Below the pieces are notes generated by a model, which was not told the origin of the DNA, ran no database searches, and saw only the letters and a list, made by a program, of their open reading frames with translations. From the NCBI RefSeq assembly GCF_900184255.1, contig NZ_LT854639.1, positions 370,809-434,808 on the forward strand: a stretch of 64,000 nt of DNA, given 5' to 3'. A program made the translations under genes and the position numbers. Shown one piece after another: positions 53,955 through 63,861 of this stretch (within the stretch, counting starts at the first letter, position 1; every line of letters begins with the position of its first letter). Source of the stretch: Haloimpatiens massiliensis (lineage in GTDB: Bacteria; Bacillota; Clostridia; Clostridiales; Clostridiaceae).

Positions 53955-55616
53955 TTATATTTCTAAAAATTTCTCAAATCTTTGTTTTACTTTATCTTTA
54001 CCTAATATATTCATAATAGTATAAAGATCAGGTGTATTACTTCTATGTGATAAAGCTGCTCTTACTGCACCTGCAACATCTGAAATCATTCCTTTATATT
54101 GTTCTGGATTTGCTTTGTATGCTTTTCTATTTGCACAATATCCTAATTCTAAACCAATTGATTTTAAATCTTCAAACCATTCCTCTTGACTAGTAACATT
54201 GGTATTGTATTTATTCATGTATGCTTTTATTACGTCTTTTGCTTCTTCTAATGTTAATGTCTTTGGTAATTCAACTTCTTTAGCAGTTTCTTTGTAGAAT
54301 AATTCATCGAAGAAATAGAAGATTTTTTCTTTTACTTCATCCCACTTAGCATAGTCTTTTCTTGGTTTTGGCCCTTCTTTATCTATATTAAATATTTCTT
54401 TAGACATTTTTTCATTAACTGTAACCAATCCATACATTTCCGCATCAAATTCTTTTGCCCAAGCTATATAATTATCATAAACTACATCTGCCTTCATTTT
54501 GCAAATAACATTTTTACTTACATCATTTAATTTTACTATATCAAATAAAGCTCCTGATTTACTCATTTTGTCTAAATTTACTGTGAAGTCATGATAACAA
54601 GCTGTAGGATTTTCTTCTCTCCATTGTTCAAAGGTTGAATTTATGATATTTAATAAATATTCTATAACTGAAACTGATGGATATCCAACTTCCTTATAAT
54701 AAGAAACCGCAGCTTCTGGATCTTTTCTCTTTGATAATTTTCTCTTTGAACCGTTATCATTTTTCATTATTGTTGGCACATGAGCATATTGTGGTATTTC
54801 TAAACCTAATACTTCAAATAATTGAATATGTATAGGCAATGATGATAACCACTCTTCTCCTCTTATAACATGAGTAGTTCTCATTAAAGTATCATCTATA
54901 GCATGTGCAAAATGGTATGTTGGAAGTCCATCACCTTTTATTATAACAATATCTTGGTCATTCTCAGGAAATGATATATCCCCTTTTATTAAATCATGAA
55001 TTTCAACTCTATTTTCTATATTTCCTGGTGACTTTAATCTTAATATATACTCTTCTCCTGCTTCTATTTTAGCTATAGCTTCTTCTGGACTTAAATTTCT
55101 GCACTTAGCATATTCTCCGTAATATCCTGGAGTTATTTTTTCAGCTACTTGTTTTTCTCTTAAAGCTGCTAACTCCTCAGGAGTACAAAAACATGGATAA
55201 GCCAATCCCTTAGCAATCAAATCCTTGGCAAAGGTCTTATATATTTCCCCTCTTTGACTTTGTCTATATGGACCATATTCTCCTTTAAAAGTTTCTTGTC
55301 CTGTCATACCTTCATTAAAATCCATTCCAAAGTTATACATTGTTTCAATTGTATCTTCGATTGCCCCTTGAACTTCCCTCTTTTGATCTGTATCTTCTAT
55401 TCTTAAACAGAAAACACCTTCACTTTGACTTGCTAATCTCTCATCTACTAAAGCTGTGAATATTCCTCCAATATGTTGAAAACCCGTTGGTGATGGAGCA
55501 TATCTAGTAACTTTTGCTCCTTCTTTTAAATTTCTCTTTGGATATTTTTTTATATAATATTCCGGTGTCTTGTCTACATCGGGGAATATTATATTAGATA
55601 ATTTTTCTAAACTCAT
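53955..55616 (-). CDS. gltX: Glutamyl-tRNA synthetase
   Basis: A 553-residue class I synthetase. HIGH-type motif RYAPSPTGFQHIGGIFTAL (about 38-56), DTDQKREVQGAIE, and KMSKS-type motif KRKLSKRKD (about 288-296). A long C-terminal helical anticodon-binding region follows. The start follows AGGAGG. A T-box leader upstream gives control by uncharged tRNA, consistent with Glu. It may be co-transcribed with glnS. Confidence 0.94.
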   Translation of the reverse strand: MSLEKLSNIIFPDVDKTPEYYIKKYPKRNLKEGAKVTRYAPSPTGFQHIGGIFTALVDERLASQSEGVFCLRIEDTDQKREVQGAIEDTIETMYNFGMDFNEGMTGQETFKGEYGPYRQSQRGEIYKTFAKDLIAKGLAYPCFCTPEELAALREKQVAEKITPGYYGEYAKCRNLSPEEAIAKIEAGEEYILRLKSPGNIENRVEIHDLIKGDISFPENDQDIVIIKGDGLPTYHFAHAIDDTLMRTTHVIRGEEWLSSLPIHIQLFEVLGLEIPQYAHVPTIMKNDNGSKRKLSKRKDPEAAVSYYKEVGYPSVSVIEYLLNIINSTFEQWREENPTACYHDFTVNLDKMSKSGALFDIVKLNDVSKNVICKMKADVVYDNYIAWAKEFDAEMYGLVTVNEKMSKEIFNIDKEGPKPRKDYAKWDEVKEKIFYFFDELFYKETAKEVELPKTLTLEEAKDVIKAYMNKYNTNVTSQEEWFEDLKSIGLELGYCANRKAYKANPEQYKGMISDVAGAVRAALSHRSNTPDLYTIMNILGKDKVKQRFEKFLEI

Positions 55617-55648
55617 TTTTATTCCTCCTAACTAACTATAATAAATAT

Positions 55649-55895
55649 AAAAAAACTTCCGTCCTAAAACATTAGAACGAAAGTTACTTCCGCGTTACCA
55701 CCTAAATTGATTAAGTAAACTTAATCCACTCATTATCCCTATATGGGGAGTTCCCCTAAACCTACTACACAATAAAGCTTTCAGTTTAAGCTCCAGAGCT
55801 TCTTTCTATAGAATCAAATATTAGGCTTGCACCCTCCCTAACTCGCTTTAAATTAATGTCTATATACTCTTCTCCTTCATTGCACTTATCAATAT
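55649..55895 (-). ncRNA. T-box leader of gltX
   Basis: The minus strand carries a stem I distal loop GGGTGCAAGCC and the T-box proper AGGTGGTAACGCGG (55690-55703). A terminator follows, AACTTTCGTTCTAA / TTAGGACGGAAGTT plus a T-run (55649-55686). A GAA triplet in TATAGAAAGAAGC on the 3' side of stem I is the likely Glu specifier. Uncharged tRNA-Glu would stabilise the antiterminator. Confidence 0.92.
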
Positions 55896-55918
55896 TATTA
55901 TTTTCAAAATATAGTACT

Positions 55919-55947
55919 ATTATACCTATACCACTGGTTATTGTAAA
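55919..55947 (-). promoter_or_regulatory. Sigma-A promoter of gltX
   Basis: Minus strand TTTACA-N17-TATAAT, just upstream of the T-box leader. Confidence 0.75.
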
Positions 55948-56110
55948 TAGTATAGACATATTTTTATTAACTTACAATTAATCTTCATTTATTTAGATTC
56001 ATTTAATAACTTCAATATATTTTTATAAAAACATTACCTTACAAAATTGTGCAATAAAAGAGAGGATATATATTTTTTATAATGTTAAACTTTGTTTAGG
56101 AGGCGATGAT

Positions 56111-56974
56111 ATGGAGTGGTTAAAGAAACTAAGTCAATCTATAGATTATATAGAAAACAATTTGGATGGAACTATTTCTTATGAAGAAATATCAAAAATA
56201 GCCGACTGTTCCATTTACTCTTTCCAACGCATGTTTAGTTATATTGCAGGTATTCCTTTAGCTGAATATATAAGGCGTAGACGTATGACAGCTGCTGCAT
56301 TTGAAATACAAACTAAAGAAATTAAAATTATGGATATAGCTTTAAAGTACGGTTATACTTCACCAACTGCTTTTAATCGTGCATTTCAAAGTATTCATGG
56401 TGTAGCACCAACTCTTGCTAGGTCAGAAGGAACTCTACTAGAAGCATATCCACGAATCAGTCTTTCAATATCAGTTAGTGGAGGTGAAAGTATGAAGTAT
56501 AGAATAGAAAAAAAAGGACCTATTCGAATTATAGGAATAAGAACTGGTTTACAAGAAAATTTTGAATACAATTTTAAAGTAGTCCCTGAATTTTGGAATG
56601 AAACACTTAAAAAGGATGACTATTTTAAAATTTGTAACTTAAACAATCAATCCCCTAAGGGCATTCTTGGTTTAACATTATATGAAAACCCTAAAGAAAT
56701 TTATTATTATATAGCTACTTCTACAGATAAGAATGCTCCAAAAAATATGCTAGAGTACACTATTCCATCCGCAACTTGGGTTATTTTTGAATGTAATGGT
56801 AATTTTAAAGAATCTATTCAAACCATATTTAAAAAATTTCTTACAGAATGGCTCCCATTCTCAAACTATGAGTATGCAGGATTGCCAGATATAGAAATAT
56901 ATCCAATAGCCAAATCCCATATTGCTTCTGGATATTCAGAAGTGTGGATAGCAATTAATAAAGTAAGTGAATAA
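56111..56974 (+). CDS. AraC-family regulator with GyrI-like domain
   Basis: A 287-residue protein with AraC HTH pairs (ISYEEISKIADCSIYSFQRM and IMDIALKYGYTSPTAFNRAF) and a C-terminal GyrI-like domain (about 130-287, VPEFWNETLKK, YTIPSATWVIFECNG). RBS AGGAGG. Clearly related to the regulator at 50851. Followed at 24 bp by a free GyrI-like protein and then an ABC-2 exporter; it probably activates this operon when a drug-like ligand is bound. Confidence 0.9.
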   Translation: MEWLKKLSQSIDYIENNLDGTISYEEISKIADCSIYSFQRMFSYIAGIPLAEYIRRRRMTAAAFEIQTKEIKIMDIALKYGYTSPTAFNRAFQSIHGVAPTLARSEGTLLEAYPRISLSISVSGGESMKYRIEKKGPIRIIGIRTGLQENFEYNFKVVPEFWNETLKKDDYFKICNLNNQSPKGILGLTLYENPKEIYYYIATSTDKNAPKNMLEYTIPSATWVIFECNGNFKESIQTIFKKFLTEWLPFSNYEYAGLPDIEIYPIAKSHIASGYSEVWIAINKVSE

Positions 56975-56998
56975 AAAATAATTATAAAGGAGAAAAAA

Positions 56999-57457
56999 AT
57001 GAATTATAGTATGAAAATTAAGAGTATTGAACCTATTAGAGTAGCTTATATGAAATATAATGGAGTTGTTGCTGGAGCAAATAAATTCTTTCCAAATGTC
57101 TTTAAAGCAATTAATGGGAAGGCAAATGGAGCCCCTTTTATTTCCTATTATTCATTTGATGAGCAAACCAAAATAGGTGAATTGGAACTTTGTGTTCCCA
57201 CTGCCGAAACGCCAAATAAAAATGGTATATCAATAAAAGAACTGCCTAAAATAAAATCACTTTGCACTACTCATATTGGTTCATATGAAAGTCTATTTGT
57301 TGCATATAAAGCAGTATATAAGTATGCCAAGGAACATTCTATTTCTTTAAAATCACCTTACCATGAAGTTTATATTAAAGGGCCTGGATTATTTTTTAAA
57401 GGTAATCCAAACAAATATATAACTGAAATTATATTTCCAATAGAAGAGGTGGAATAA
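56999..57457 (+). CDS. GyrI-like effector-binding protein
   Basis: A 152-residue stand-alone GyrI-like domain (SIEPIRVAYMKYNGVVAGAN, LCVPTAET, HIGSYESLFVAYKAVYKYAK, EVYIKGPGLFFKGNPNKYIT). The HxGxYxxL segment is characteristic. RBS AAAGGAG. It abuts the ABC ATPase gene with no gap. It may buffer or degrade the same compound that the exporter removes. Confidence 0.87.
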   Translation: MNYSMKIKSIEPIRVAYMKYNGVVAGANKFFPNVFKAINGKANGAPFISYYSFDEQTKIGELELCVPTAETPNKNGISIKELPKIKSLCTTHIGSYESLFVAYKAVYKYAKEHSISLKSPYHEVYIKGPGLFFKGNPNKYITEIIFPIEEVE

Positions 57458-58420
57458 ATGCTTGCAATTGAAATTAAAAATATAAATAAATGCTATAAAA
57501 ATGGAGTTAGTGCCTTAAATGATTTGAGTCTAACGGTTAAAAGAGGAGAAATTTTTTCTCTTCTTGGCCCCAATGGGGCTGGGAAATCCTCACTAATTAA
57601 TATTTTAACAACATTTTATAACGCTACTTCTGGTACAATAAGTGTTTTAGGAAAAAACTTGCAGGAAAATCCTCATTGGGTAAGAAGTCAAATAGCTTGT
57701 GTTTCTCAGAAAATTTCAATAGATGAGCATCTCTCTCTAATGGAAAATATGGTTTTTCAAAGTAGATTATATAAAGTCGCTGCTAAAGAAGCTGAAGAAA
57801 GGATAAAAACATTAATAGATATTTTTAACCTCTCTAGTTATTTAAAATATCCTACTTCTTCTTATTCTGGTGGTGTAAAACGTAGACTTGACATTGCCAT
57901 GAATTTAGTTTCTTCACCTAAAATTTTATTTTTAGATGAACCTACAGTAGGATTGGATGTAGAATCCAGGGCATCATTATGGAAAATGCTTCTTAAAATT
58001 CGTAATCAGCTAGGGACAACAATCTTTCTTACCACTCATTATCTTGAGGAAGCCGATTTTCTAAGCGATACCATATGCATTATGAAAAAAGGGGAAATAT
58101 TAGTGCAAGGTTCACGAGAGGACTTAGAAGGTTATATAAAACAAAATGTTCTACGTATTATTTTTTCTACTAAGGAAGACGCTAAAAAGTATAAAGATAT
58201 TTTAATCAATATGCTCAACACTAAATTTACCACTTTAAAAAATAAATCTTTATTTATAGGATTAGCTGACACTCCTAATGCTTTTATTGAAATTAATAAA
58301 TGGCTTTTAGAAAATCATATAAAATTTAATGGAATTGAAATGGTAGAACCAAGCTTAGAGGATATTTTTCTTATAATAACAAATTCAGATAAACATAGAT
58401 TGGGGGAATCGAAATGTTAA
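57458..58420 (+). CDS. ABC-2 exporter ATPase
   Basis: A 320-residue DrrA-type ATPase: Walker A GPNGAGKSSLINILT, Q-loop VSQKISIDEHLS, signature YSGGVKRRLDIAMN, Walker B ILFLDEPTVGLDVESR, switch His TTHYLEEADFLSD, and a C-terminal DrrA-like tail. It overlaps the permease gene by 7 bp. Likely drug or lipid export. Confidence 0.93.
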   Translation: MLAIEIKNINKCYKNGVSALNDLSLTVKRGEIFSLLGPNGAGKSSLINILTTFYNATSGTISVLGKNLQENPHWVRSQIACVSQKISIDEHLSLMENMVFQSRLYKVAAKEAEERIKTLIDIFNLSSYLKYPTSSYSGGVKRRLDIAMNLVSSPKILFLDEPTVGLDVESRASLWKMLLKIRNQLGTTIFLTTHYLEEADFLSDTICIMKKGEILVQGSREDLEGYIKQNVLRIIFSTKEDAKKYKDILINMLNTKFTTLKNKSLFIGLADTPNAFIEINKWLLENHIKFNGIEMVEPSLEDIFLIITNSDKHRLGESKC

Positions 58421-59163
58421 ATATTTTATGGAGAAATATGAAATGGCGTTTTGAAAATCCTTTATCAATTGTTTTTACTATAATACAACCTCTTCTATGG
58501 CTAGTTATGTATAGTACAGTTGCCAATTATACAATGCAAAATTTAGGAATTCAAAATTACACTGCTTTTATACTTCCTGGAATCCTCGTTTTAGTTACAT
58601 TGGGTGCTTGTTGTAGCTGCGGATTTATGAATTTTATTATGAGATCTAATGGTAGTTTTTATAGAATTTTAATTGCTCCTATTAGCCGAAAATCAATTGT
58701 TTTAGGGCAAATGTTAGAGTCAGTATTAGTTTCACTTTTAGAAGCAGCCATTTTATGCGTTGCAAGCCTCTTTTTTTCTGTTAGAATTGAAACAGGGCTA
58801 ACTGGAATATTACTAATTATTTTACTTATCTTCATGACTGGATTTTTCATGTCAGGACTTTCGTATTCTATAAGTCTACTACTCCCCAATGAAGTAATTT
58901 ATGAAACAATCATGAATACAATTGTACTACCATTTTTCTTTTTAAGTACAGCATTGTTTCCTATTGAAGGTTTAACCGGTGCTTTACGAACAATTGTATT
59001 AATAAATCCTTTTACACATATTATTAATGCATTGCGTAGTTTAATACTTGGAAATACCATATTATTCTTAGATATATTACCTGTAATTTTATTATTTATA
59101 GTAATGTGTACTCTAAGCTTTTTACTTGCCATGTGGAGATTAAAAAAAGAAACAACTAACTAA
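58414..59163 (+). CDS. ABC-2 exporter permease
   Basis: A 249-residue membrane protein with six helices and the ABC-2 signature region TALFPIEGLTGALRTIVLIN. It forms the channel for the preceding ATPase. RBS GGGGG. End of the AraC-GyrI cluster. Confidence 0.92.
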   Translation: MLNILWRNMKWRFENPLSIVFTIIQPLLWLVMYSTVANYTMQNLGIQNYTAFILPGILVLVTLGACCSCGFMNFIMRSNGSFYRILIAPISRKSIVLGQMLESVLVSLLEAAILCVASLFFSVRIETGLTGILLIILLIFMTGFFMSGLSYSISLLLPNEVIYETIMNTIVLPFFFLSTALFPIEGLTGALRTIVLINPFTHIINALRSLILGNTILFLDILPVILLFIVMCTLSFLLAMWRLKKETTN

Positions 59164-59208
59164 ATTTATTATAAATTAACTAATTTCATAATAAATTTAT
59201 GTATAAAA

Positions 59209-59239
59209 GCCGTATTACAAATATGTATTACGGTTTTTA
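59209..59239 (+). terminator. Terminator after ABC-2 exporter
   Basis: GCCGTATTA / TATTACGGTTTTT around CAAATATG. A 72-codon frame starting here has no ribosome binding site and is not called. The remainder to 59463 holds nothing recognisable. Confidence 0.7.
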
Positions 59240-59463
59240 TAATAACAAAAGATTTATATTCGTTTTATATACTTTAATATCTTTATGCATTTTACAGCTC
59301 ATTCCAATACTTTGCTTAAAATTACATATTACGCAATCATTCTTATTAAAAGAAAATTTAATGCTTATGGTTTGCGTATCTTTTTCCTTAAGTTTTCCTA
59401 ATAAAATCTTTAATTAATATAAAAAAAATATTATACTTAATAATAGTATAGTAAGTAATACCT

Positions 59464-59633
59464 ATGATTAAACCATAAAAAGGTACAATGTGGTGGAATT
59501 ATGAAATTTCTCCTCCATGACTTGCATAAGAGCTGAGAACAATAAATTTAAATAGTTCCTTTGCTTCTTATGCAAGTCATTCCAGAAAAATTTCATAATT
59601 CAAGTAATTTAATACTTTTTGTGGGATAATCAT
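59464..59633. repeat. Inverted-repeat element, family M, copy 2 (full length)
   Basis: 170 bp. Ends ATGATTAAACCATAAAAAGG and its complement CTTTTTGTGGGATAATCAT pair, as do inner arms GAATTATGAAATTTCTC / AAATTTCATAATTC and ATGACTTGCATAAGAG / CTTATGCAAGTCAT. Matches 11319-11457. Non-coding, MITE-like. Confidence 0.8.
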
Positions 59634-59671
59634 ATCTATAAATAGGGAAAACTAGATTGAGGGGTTTATAT

Positions 59672-60997
59672 ATGAAAAGAAAAGATATACTTGAATTAAA
59701 AAAACGTTTAAAGAAAGATCATTGCACCTTCACTAAACTGTGCGGTTGCTATGTTAATGGTGAAAAAAATATTGTTTTAAATTTTAGAGAAAACTTTTTA
59801 AATTTAGATGAGGATGAGTACTTTAAGTATTTAGAAATTGCTAAAAAAGTCCTATCTGGAACCATTGGCAACAATATTTTAGAACTTAATTTTCCACTCA
59901 ATGAGAATCTTGAAAATGAAAAACAACTTTCTCTTATTAAGCTTAAAAAAAGTCAATTAAAAGATGATGCTCTACTTCAAGATTTTTATAAATCTATTAT
60001 AGATAATTATGATTATACCGGCAATTTTTTAATACTAGTTTTTCATGATGCTTATGATGTTATTACTAAAACTACTGATAATTCTAAGATAGATGAATCT
60101 GAAGAAGTTTATGAGTATATTCTATGTGCAATATGTCCTGTTTCACTTTCAGATCCCGGACTTAGATACTTTGAAGAAGAAAAGAAAATAAAGGCACGTA
60201 TTAGAGATTGGGTGGTGAATACTCCTCTCCTTGGCTTTGTATTTCCTGCTTTCATTGATCGTAGTTCAGACGTTAACTCTGTTATATACTACACTAAAAA
60301 TGCAAAGGACCCACATTCTGAATTAATGGAAAATGTTTTAGGTTGTTCTTCAAAACAAACTGCCACTATACAAAAAGAAACCTTCCAAGTAATTATTAAA
60401 GATCATATTAGCACTGATGAAAAAAAAGCTGAGAAAACTTTTATGGAAATACAAGAAAACTTAAATACTATGATAGATGAATACAATGAAATGTATGATG
60501 ATACAGATGCCGAACCTATAACCTTAACACAAAAGGATATGCAAAATCTTTTAATAGAAAGCGGAGTTCCTGAAGAAGTTACTACTAAAATTGAAAAATC
60601 TTATGTAGAAAGCTTTGGTGATGACCTGCCTTTAGCAGATAATTTAATTGACCAAAAAGTACTTAAGGCAAATGCTCAAAGAAAAAAAGAAGAACATCTT
60701 GAAAAGCAAGTAGAAATACTTGAAACTAGACTTAAAGAAGTTAAACAAGAGGCAGCTGTAGATAATGAAGCTGACCTGGCTACAGAAATTAATGATGATA
60801 ATGTGGTCTTAGAAGAAGCTGACGATACAAGTTCAGAAGATAATAAAGTTACTTCCAACTATGACGTTATACTTCAAGTAAAGCCTGAAAAAATACCTGA
60901 AATAAAATCTCAAATAATTGATGGTCAAAAATGCATAGTTATTCCTATTAATGAAAATGAACAAACTACAGTTAATGGCTTAGAACATTTGATTTAA
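59672..60997 (+). CDS. DUF4317 family protein
   Basis: A 441-residue cytoplasmic protein. MKRKDILELKKRLKKDHCTF, CTFTKLCGCYVNGEKNIV and RDWVVNTPLLGFVFPAFIDR are typical of DUF4317, a clostridial family without known function. An acidic, helical C-terminal stretch (about 335-400, possible coiled coil) precedes a final small strand-rich part. The start at 59672 is used because GAGGGG lies upstream of it. Monocistronic with a terminator at 61005-61050. Confidence 0.87.
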   Translation: MKRKDILELKKRLKKDHCTFTKLCGCYVNGEKNIVLNFRENFLNLDEDEYFKYLEIAKKVLSGTIGNNILELNFPLNENLENEKQLSLIKLKKSQLKDDALLQDFYKSIIDNYDYTGNFLILVFHDAYDVITKTTDNSKIDESEEVYEYILCAICPVSLSDPGLRYFEEEKKIKARIRDWVVNTPLLGFVFPAFIDRSSDVNSVIYYTKNAKDPHSELMENVLGCSSKQTATIQKETFQVIIKDHISTDEKKAEKTFMEIQENLNTMIDEYNEMYDDTDAEPITLTQKDMQNLLIESGVPEEVTTKIEKSYVESFGDDLPLADNLIDQKVLKANAQRKKEEHLEKQVEILETRLKEVKQEAAVDNEADLATEINDDNVVLEEADDTSSEDNKVTSNYDVILQVKPEKIPEIKSQIIDGQKCIVIPINENEQTTVNGLEHLI

Positions 60998-61004
60998 GTT
61001 ATAT

Positions 61005-61050
61005 AAAGAAAAATAGCAAATTTTAAAAATAAAGTTTGCTATTTTTCTTT
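61005..61050. terminator. Bidirectional terminator
   Basis: AAAGAAAAATAGCAAA / TTTGCTATTTTTCTTT between convergent genes. Confidence 0.85.
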
Positions 61051-61072
61051 ACTCTTTTTATATCTCAAATAA

Positions 61073-61873
61073 TTATAAGGGATAAGGTGCGTCTATATAC
61101 TTTTCTGCCTCTTTATATTTATTTTTTGGTATTGGAATTACTAATTTTTTTAAATCCTTAAATTCTAAACCTCTCATATTATCAGTTTTTCTTGATGTCT
61201 TACTTGGGACTGCATAAGTTATTTCAATATTTTTATCTCTTATCTGTTTATTTTCTAATTCACTTTCACACTGTATATTAAATCTATAAACTTGTTCATT
61301 AACTATAACCATTCCTTTAGTAATGGTTATAATATAGTTTGTAAATATTAAATGATCTATTAAACTTATAATTTCTTTTAAAGCATCTATTAAAAATAGC
61401 ACTCCTATTACTACCATACAAATTACTATATATGGAACTATTTTTTCAGTACCTTTTGAATTTATAATGTTATGTAGTTCTAATGCGATAATTGTTGTTA
61501 TTAAAACTATTGCTATAACCTTTAAATAACCCTTTAAATCATTAAATATATTAATTTTAAAATTTTCTATTATAAGCTCTCTCCATTCACTTTTTTCATA
61601 CTTCCATTCAATATAAACGTCCTCATTATAGTATATATTCTTATATTTAAAGGCCTTTATAATATGATAAATTGATATTATAAGCAATGGAATTACTAAA
61701 AGCGTCATAATGGTGGCACAAACAACAATTCCTATTTTTGAGTGTTCAACCTTACTATTCCAATTTATCAAATTACATTTTGTCATTAGAAATACTGCTA
61801 AAATCATCATTAATGCATTAGCAAAATATAATATTGAAATTCTTATTTCCCTTGAACTTACCTTCATTTTCAT
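61073..61873 (-). CDS. Four-helix membrane protein, unknown function
   Basis: A 266-residue protein with membrane helices near 12-30, 47-70, 107-130 and 143-165. A C-terminal soluble domain (about 175-266) includes GMVIVNEQVYRFN and LKKLVIPIPKNKYKEAEKYI, which resembles a YcxB-like or membrane-domain tail. No enzyme motif is seen. It stands alone between convergent and codirectional neighbours. Confidence 0.7.
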   Translation of the reverse strand: MKMKVSSREIRISILYFANALMMILAVFLMTKCNLINWNSKVEHSKIGIVVCATIMTLLVIPLLIISIYHIIKAFKYKNIYYNEDVYIEWKYEKSEWRELIIENFKINIFNDLKGYLKVIAIVLITTIIALELHNIINSKGTEKIVPYIVICMVVIGVLFLIDALKEIISLIDHLIFTNYIITITKGMVIVNEQVYRFNIQCESELENKQIRDKNIEITYAVPSKTSRKTDNMRGLEFKDLKKLVIPIPKNKYKEAEKYIDAPYPL

Positions 61874-61929
61874 TTCCCCAATCTTACAACTTATGAATAT
61901 TTAAAAAACGCCATATCATATGCTTTTCT

Positions 61930-62841
61930 TTAATCATTAAATGACAATTCGGATTTAAATACTATCATAGCATTTCCAGAAATCTTAACTTCAACTGGTT
62001 CTTTGTCTTCTATTTTCACCTCAACTTCAATAATTCCTGGTCGTTTTATAGCTTCGCCTTGTTTAGCCCTAAATTTAAATAAAGAATTATTGTGCTTAAC
62101 AAAATTATGGTGAATAAGATATGCACCTAAAGGACCATTTGCATTGCCAGTTACAGGGTCTTCATTAATACCTATTGCAGGTGCAAACATTCTGCCATGT
62201 ATTAAAATATCATCATCCTGTGGATCAACTGTGAAAACATAATATCCATTACATTTAATAACCTTACTTAGTTTAGAAAGTGCATTATAATCTGGATGCA
62301 AAGTATTTAAAGTTCCAATACTTTTGATACCGACCATAATCTTAGAATGACCTGTTGAGACAATCTGAATTTTATAGTTTTCTAGTAAATCACTATTTTT
62401 TATATTAAGTGCTGCTAAAAGTTGTTCTTTATCTTTACCATCAATAATGCTGCCAAAGTGAATTTTACCTTGTGTCATGACAATTTTATAATCCTCATTT
62501 TCCTTTATTATATCAACTGGTAAAATTCCAGCACCTGTTTTATGATAAACCCTTGAAGTATTGAGCCCGTTTTCAATAGCGCGGGCATAATGAGCAGCAA
62601 TAGTCGCATGCCCACAGATTGGAACTTCATTTGTTGGCGTAAAAAACCGTATATGAACATCATAGTCATTGCTATCTGAAGAAAAAATAAATGCTGTCTC
62701 AGAATTATTAAGTTCCCTAGCTATTTTCTGCATTTCATAATCAGTTAATCCATCTGCATTTGTTATTACTCCTGCTGGATTTCCTGTAAATTTTTCTTTT
62801 GTAAATGAATCAATTTGGTATAAATTATATTTTCTTATCAT
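61930..62841 (-). CDS. PhzF-family isomerase/epimerase
   Basis: A 303-residue two-domain enzyme of the phenazine-biosynthesis PhzF family (diaminopimelate-epimerase fold). QIDSFTKEKFTGNPAGVI contains the GNPAGV signature, the catalytic Glu lies in LNNSETAFIF, and later motifs are VPICGHATIAAHYA and INEDPVTGNANGPLGAYL. No phenazine genes are present, so it is likely one of the many family members acting on other small metabolites. Confidence 0.92.
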   Translation of the reverse strand: MIRKYNLYQIDSFTKEKFTGNPAGVITNADGLTDYEMQKIARELNNSETAFIFSSDSNDYDVHIRFFTPTNEVPICGHATIAAHYARAIENGLNTSRVYHKTGAGILPVDIIKENEDYKIVMTQGKIHFGSIIDGKDKEQLLAALNIKNSDLLENYKIQIVSTGHSKIMVGIKSIGTLNTLHPDYNALSKLSKVIKCNGYYVFTVDPQDDDILIHGRMFAPAIGINEDPVTGNANGPLGAYLIHHNFVKHNNSLFKFRAKQGEAIKRPGIIEVEVKIEDKEPVEVKISGNAMIVFKSELSFND

Positions 62842-63159
62842 GATCTTTCTCCTAACTATATTATGATTTTATAGGTTGCTCTTAATTTTCTTAAATTGTG
62901 GCAATTAATTTCTAGATATTATATAATTAATTATAATTTTGATTAAATAGACATACAAGTACGCACTTTTTAATCAGATGCTTACCATTTGGAAAGAAGG
63001 ATAAGATATGTACAAAGACATGATTGAAAAATTTCCAAATCAAAAGAAAAAGCACTCATCCAGCCAAGAATAATGCTCTAAACTCTTAAATTTATATAAT
63101 AAATTTTATTCAATAGCCCTAAACAAAATAAGCACTCTGTGAAAGCGGCTAACAGCAAG
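62842..63159. other. Intergenic region
   Basis: No complete gene. A short plus-strand stretch at about 63008-63073 reads MYKDMIEKFPNQKKKHSSSQ and stops; it may be a remnant, but no family is recognised. Confidence 0.35.
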
Positions 63160-63661
63160 TTATGGTTTTCTTGCAAGTTGTAAATCTATCGTATCGTATA
63201 TAGTAATAATACCGCCGTTATCATTAATCGCTTCTCTTATTTCATCAAACAATTTCATTCTTATCGTTTCTTCAATAGCAATATGACCTGAATAGGTACC
63301 TAATAATAATATATACTCATCGGCTGTAAAGGTTCTTGTTCTATTATAAAGTCTATAACTTATATCTTTAAATCCATATTTAGAAGCTATGTCTGCTATA
63401 TTTTTGGCATTTTCCTCACTATATTCATCTCCCCTTAATGAATTAGGCATATACTTTGCATATATGTTTTCAAATGCAATATGTATGTTATTGTGTTTCT
63501 TGTCCAGTTCCTATTCCAACCTCAAGCACATTACTTGACGGGGTTATTTCTTTTACATTAAAAATATCATCATATAACTCTTCAACATAATTAGGACGCC
63601 ACCTGTCGTATTCACTGTAAACAGAGTTAAATGTGGTTTCTAAACCTTTAATTATTGACAT
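63160..63661 (-). pseudogene. SAM-dependent methyltransferase, internally deleted
   Basis: The 5' part starts at 63661 behind GGGAGGGG with MSIIKGLETTFNSVYSEYDR and reaches SAM-binding motif I VLEVGIGTGQ. It then goes out of frame. The 3' part (IHIAFENIYAKYMPNSLRG onward to IDLQLARKP) continues in another frame to the stop at 63160. Roughly 100 or more codons between the two are missing, so the gene is dead. Confidence 0.8.
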
Positions 63662-63861
63662 TTTTACCCCTCCCGTTATATAAATAATCTCCTCGACAAA
63701 TTACTATTTATCTGTTGATTATATAAATAATCTTAGTTCAAAGTTTTTACTATTCTGTATCACTCTCCACAAATATAATACCATTATTTCCTATAACTGT
63801 ACATATTTTAATCACTATTAATACAACTTAAGTCATAAAACACATATATAAACCAACTGTA

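Noticed and set aside
59199..59417. 72-codon hydrophobic frame after the ABC-2 permease
   Set aside because: Starts inside a terminator hairpin and has no ribosome binding site.
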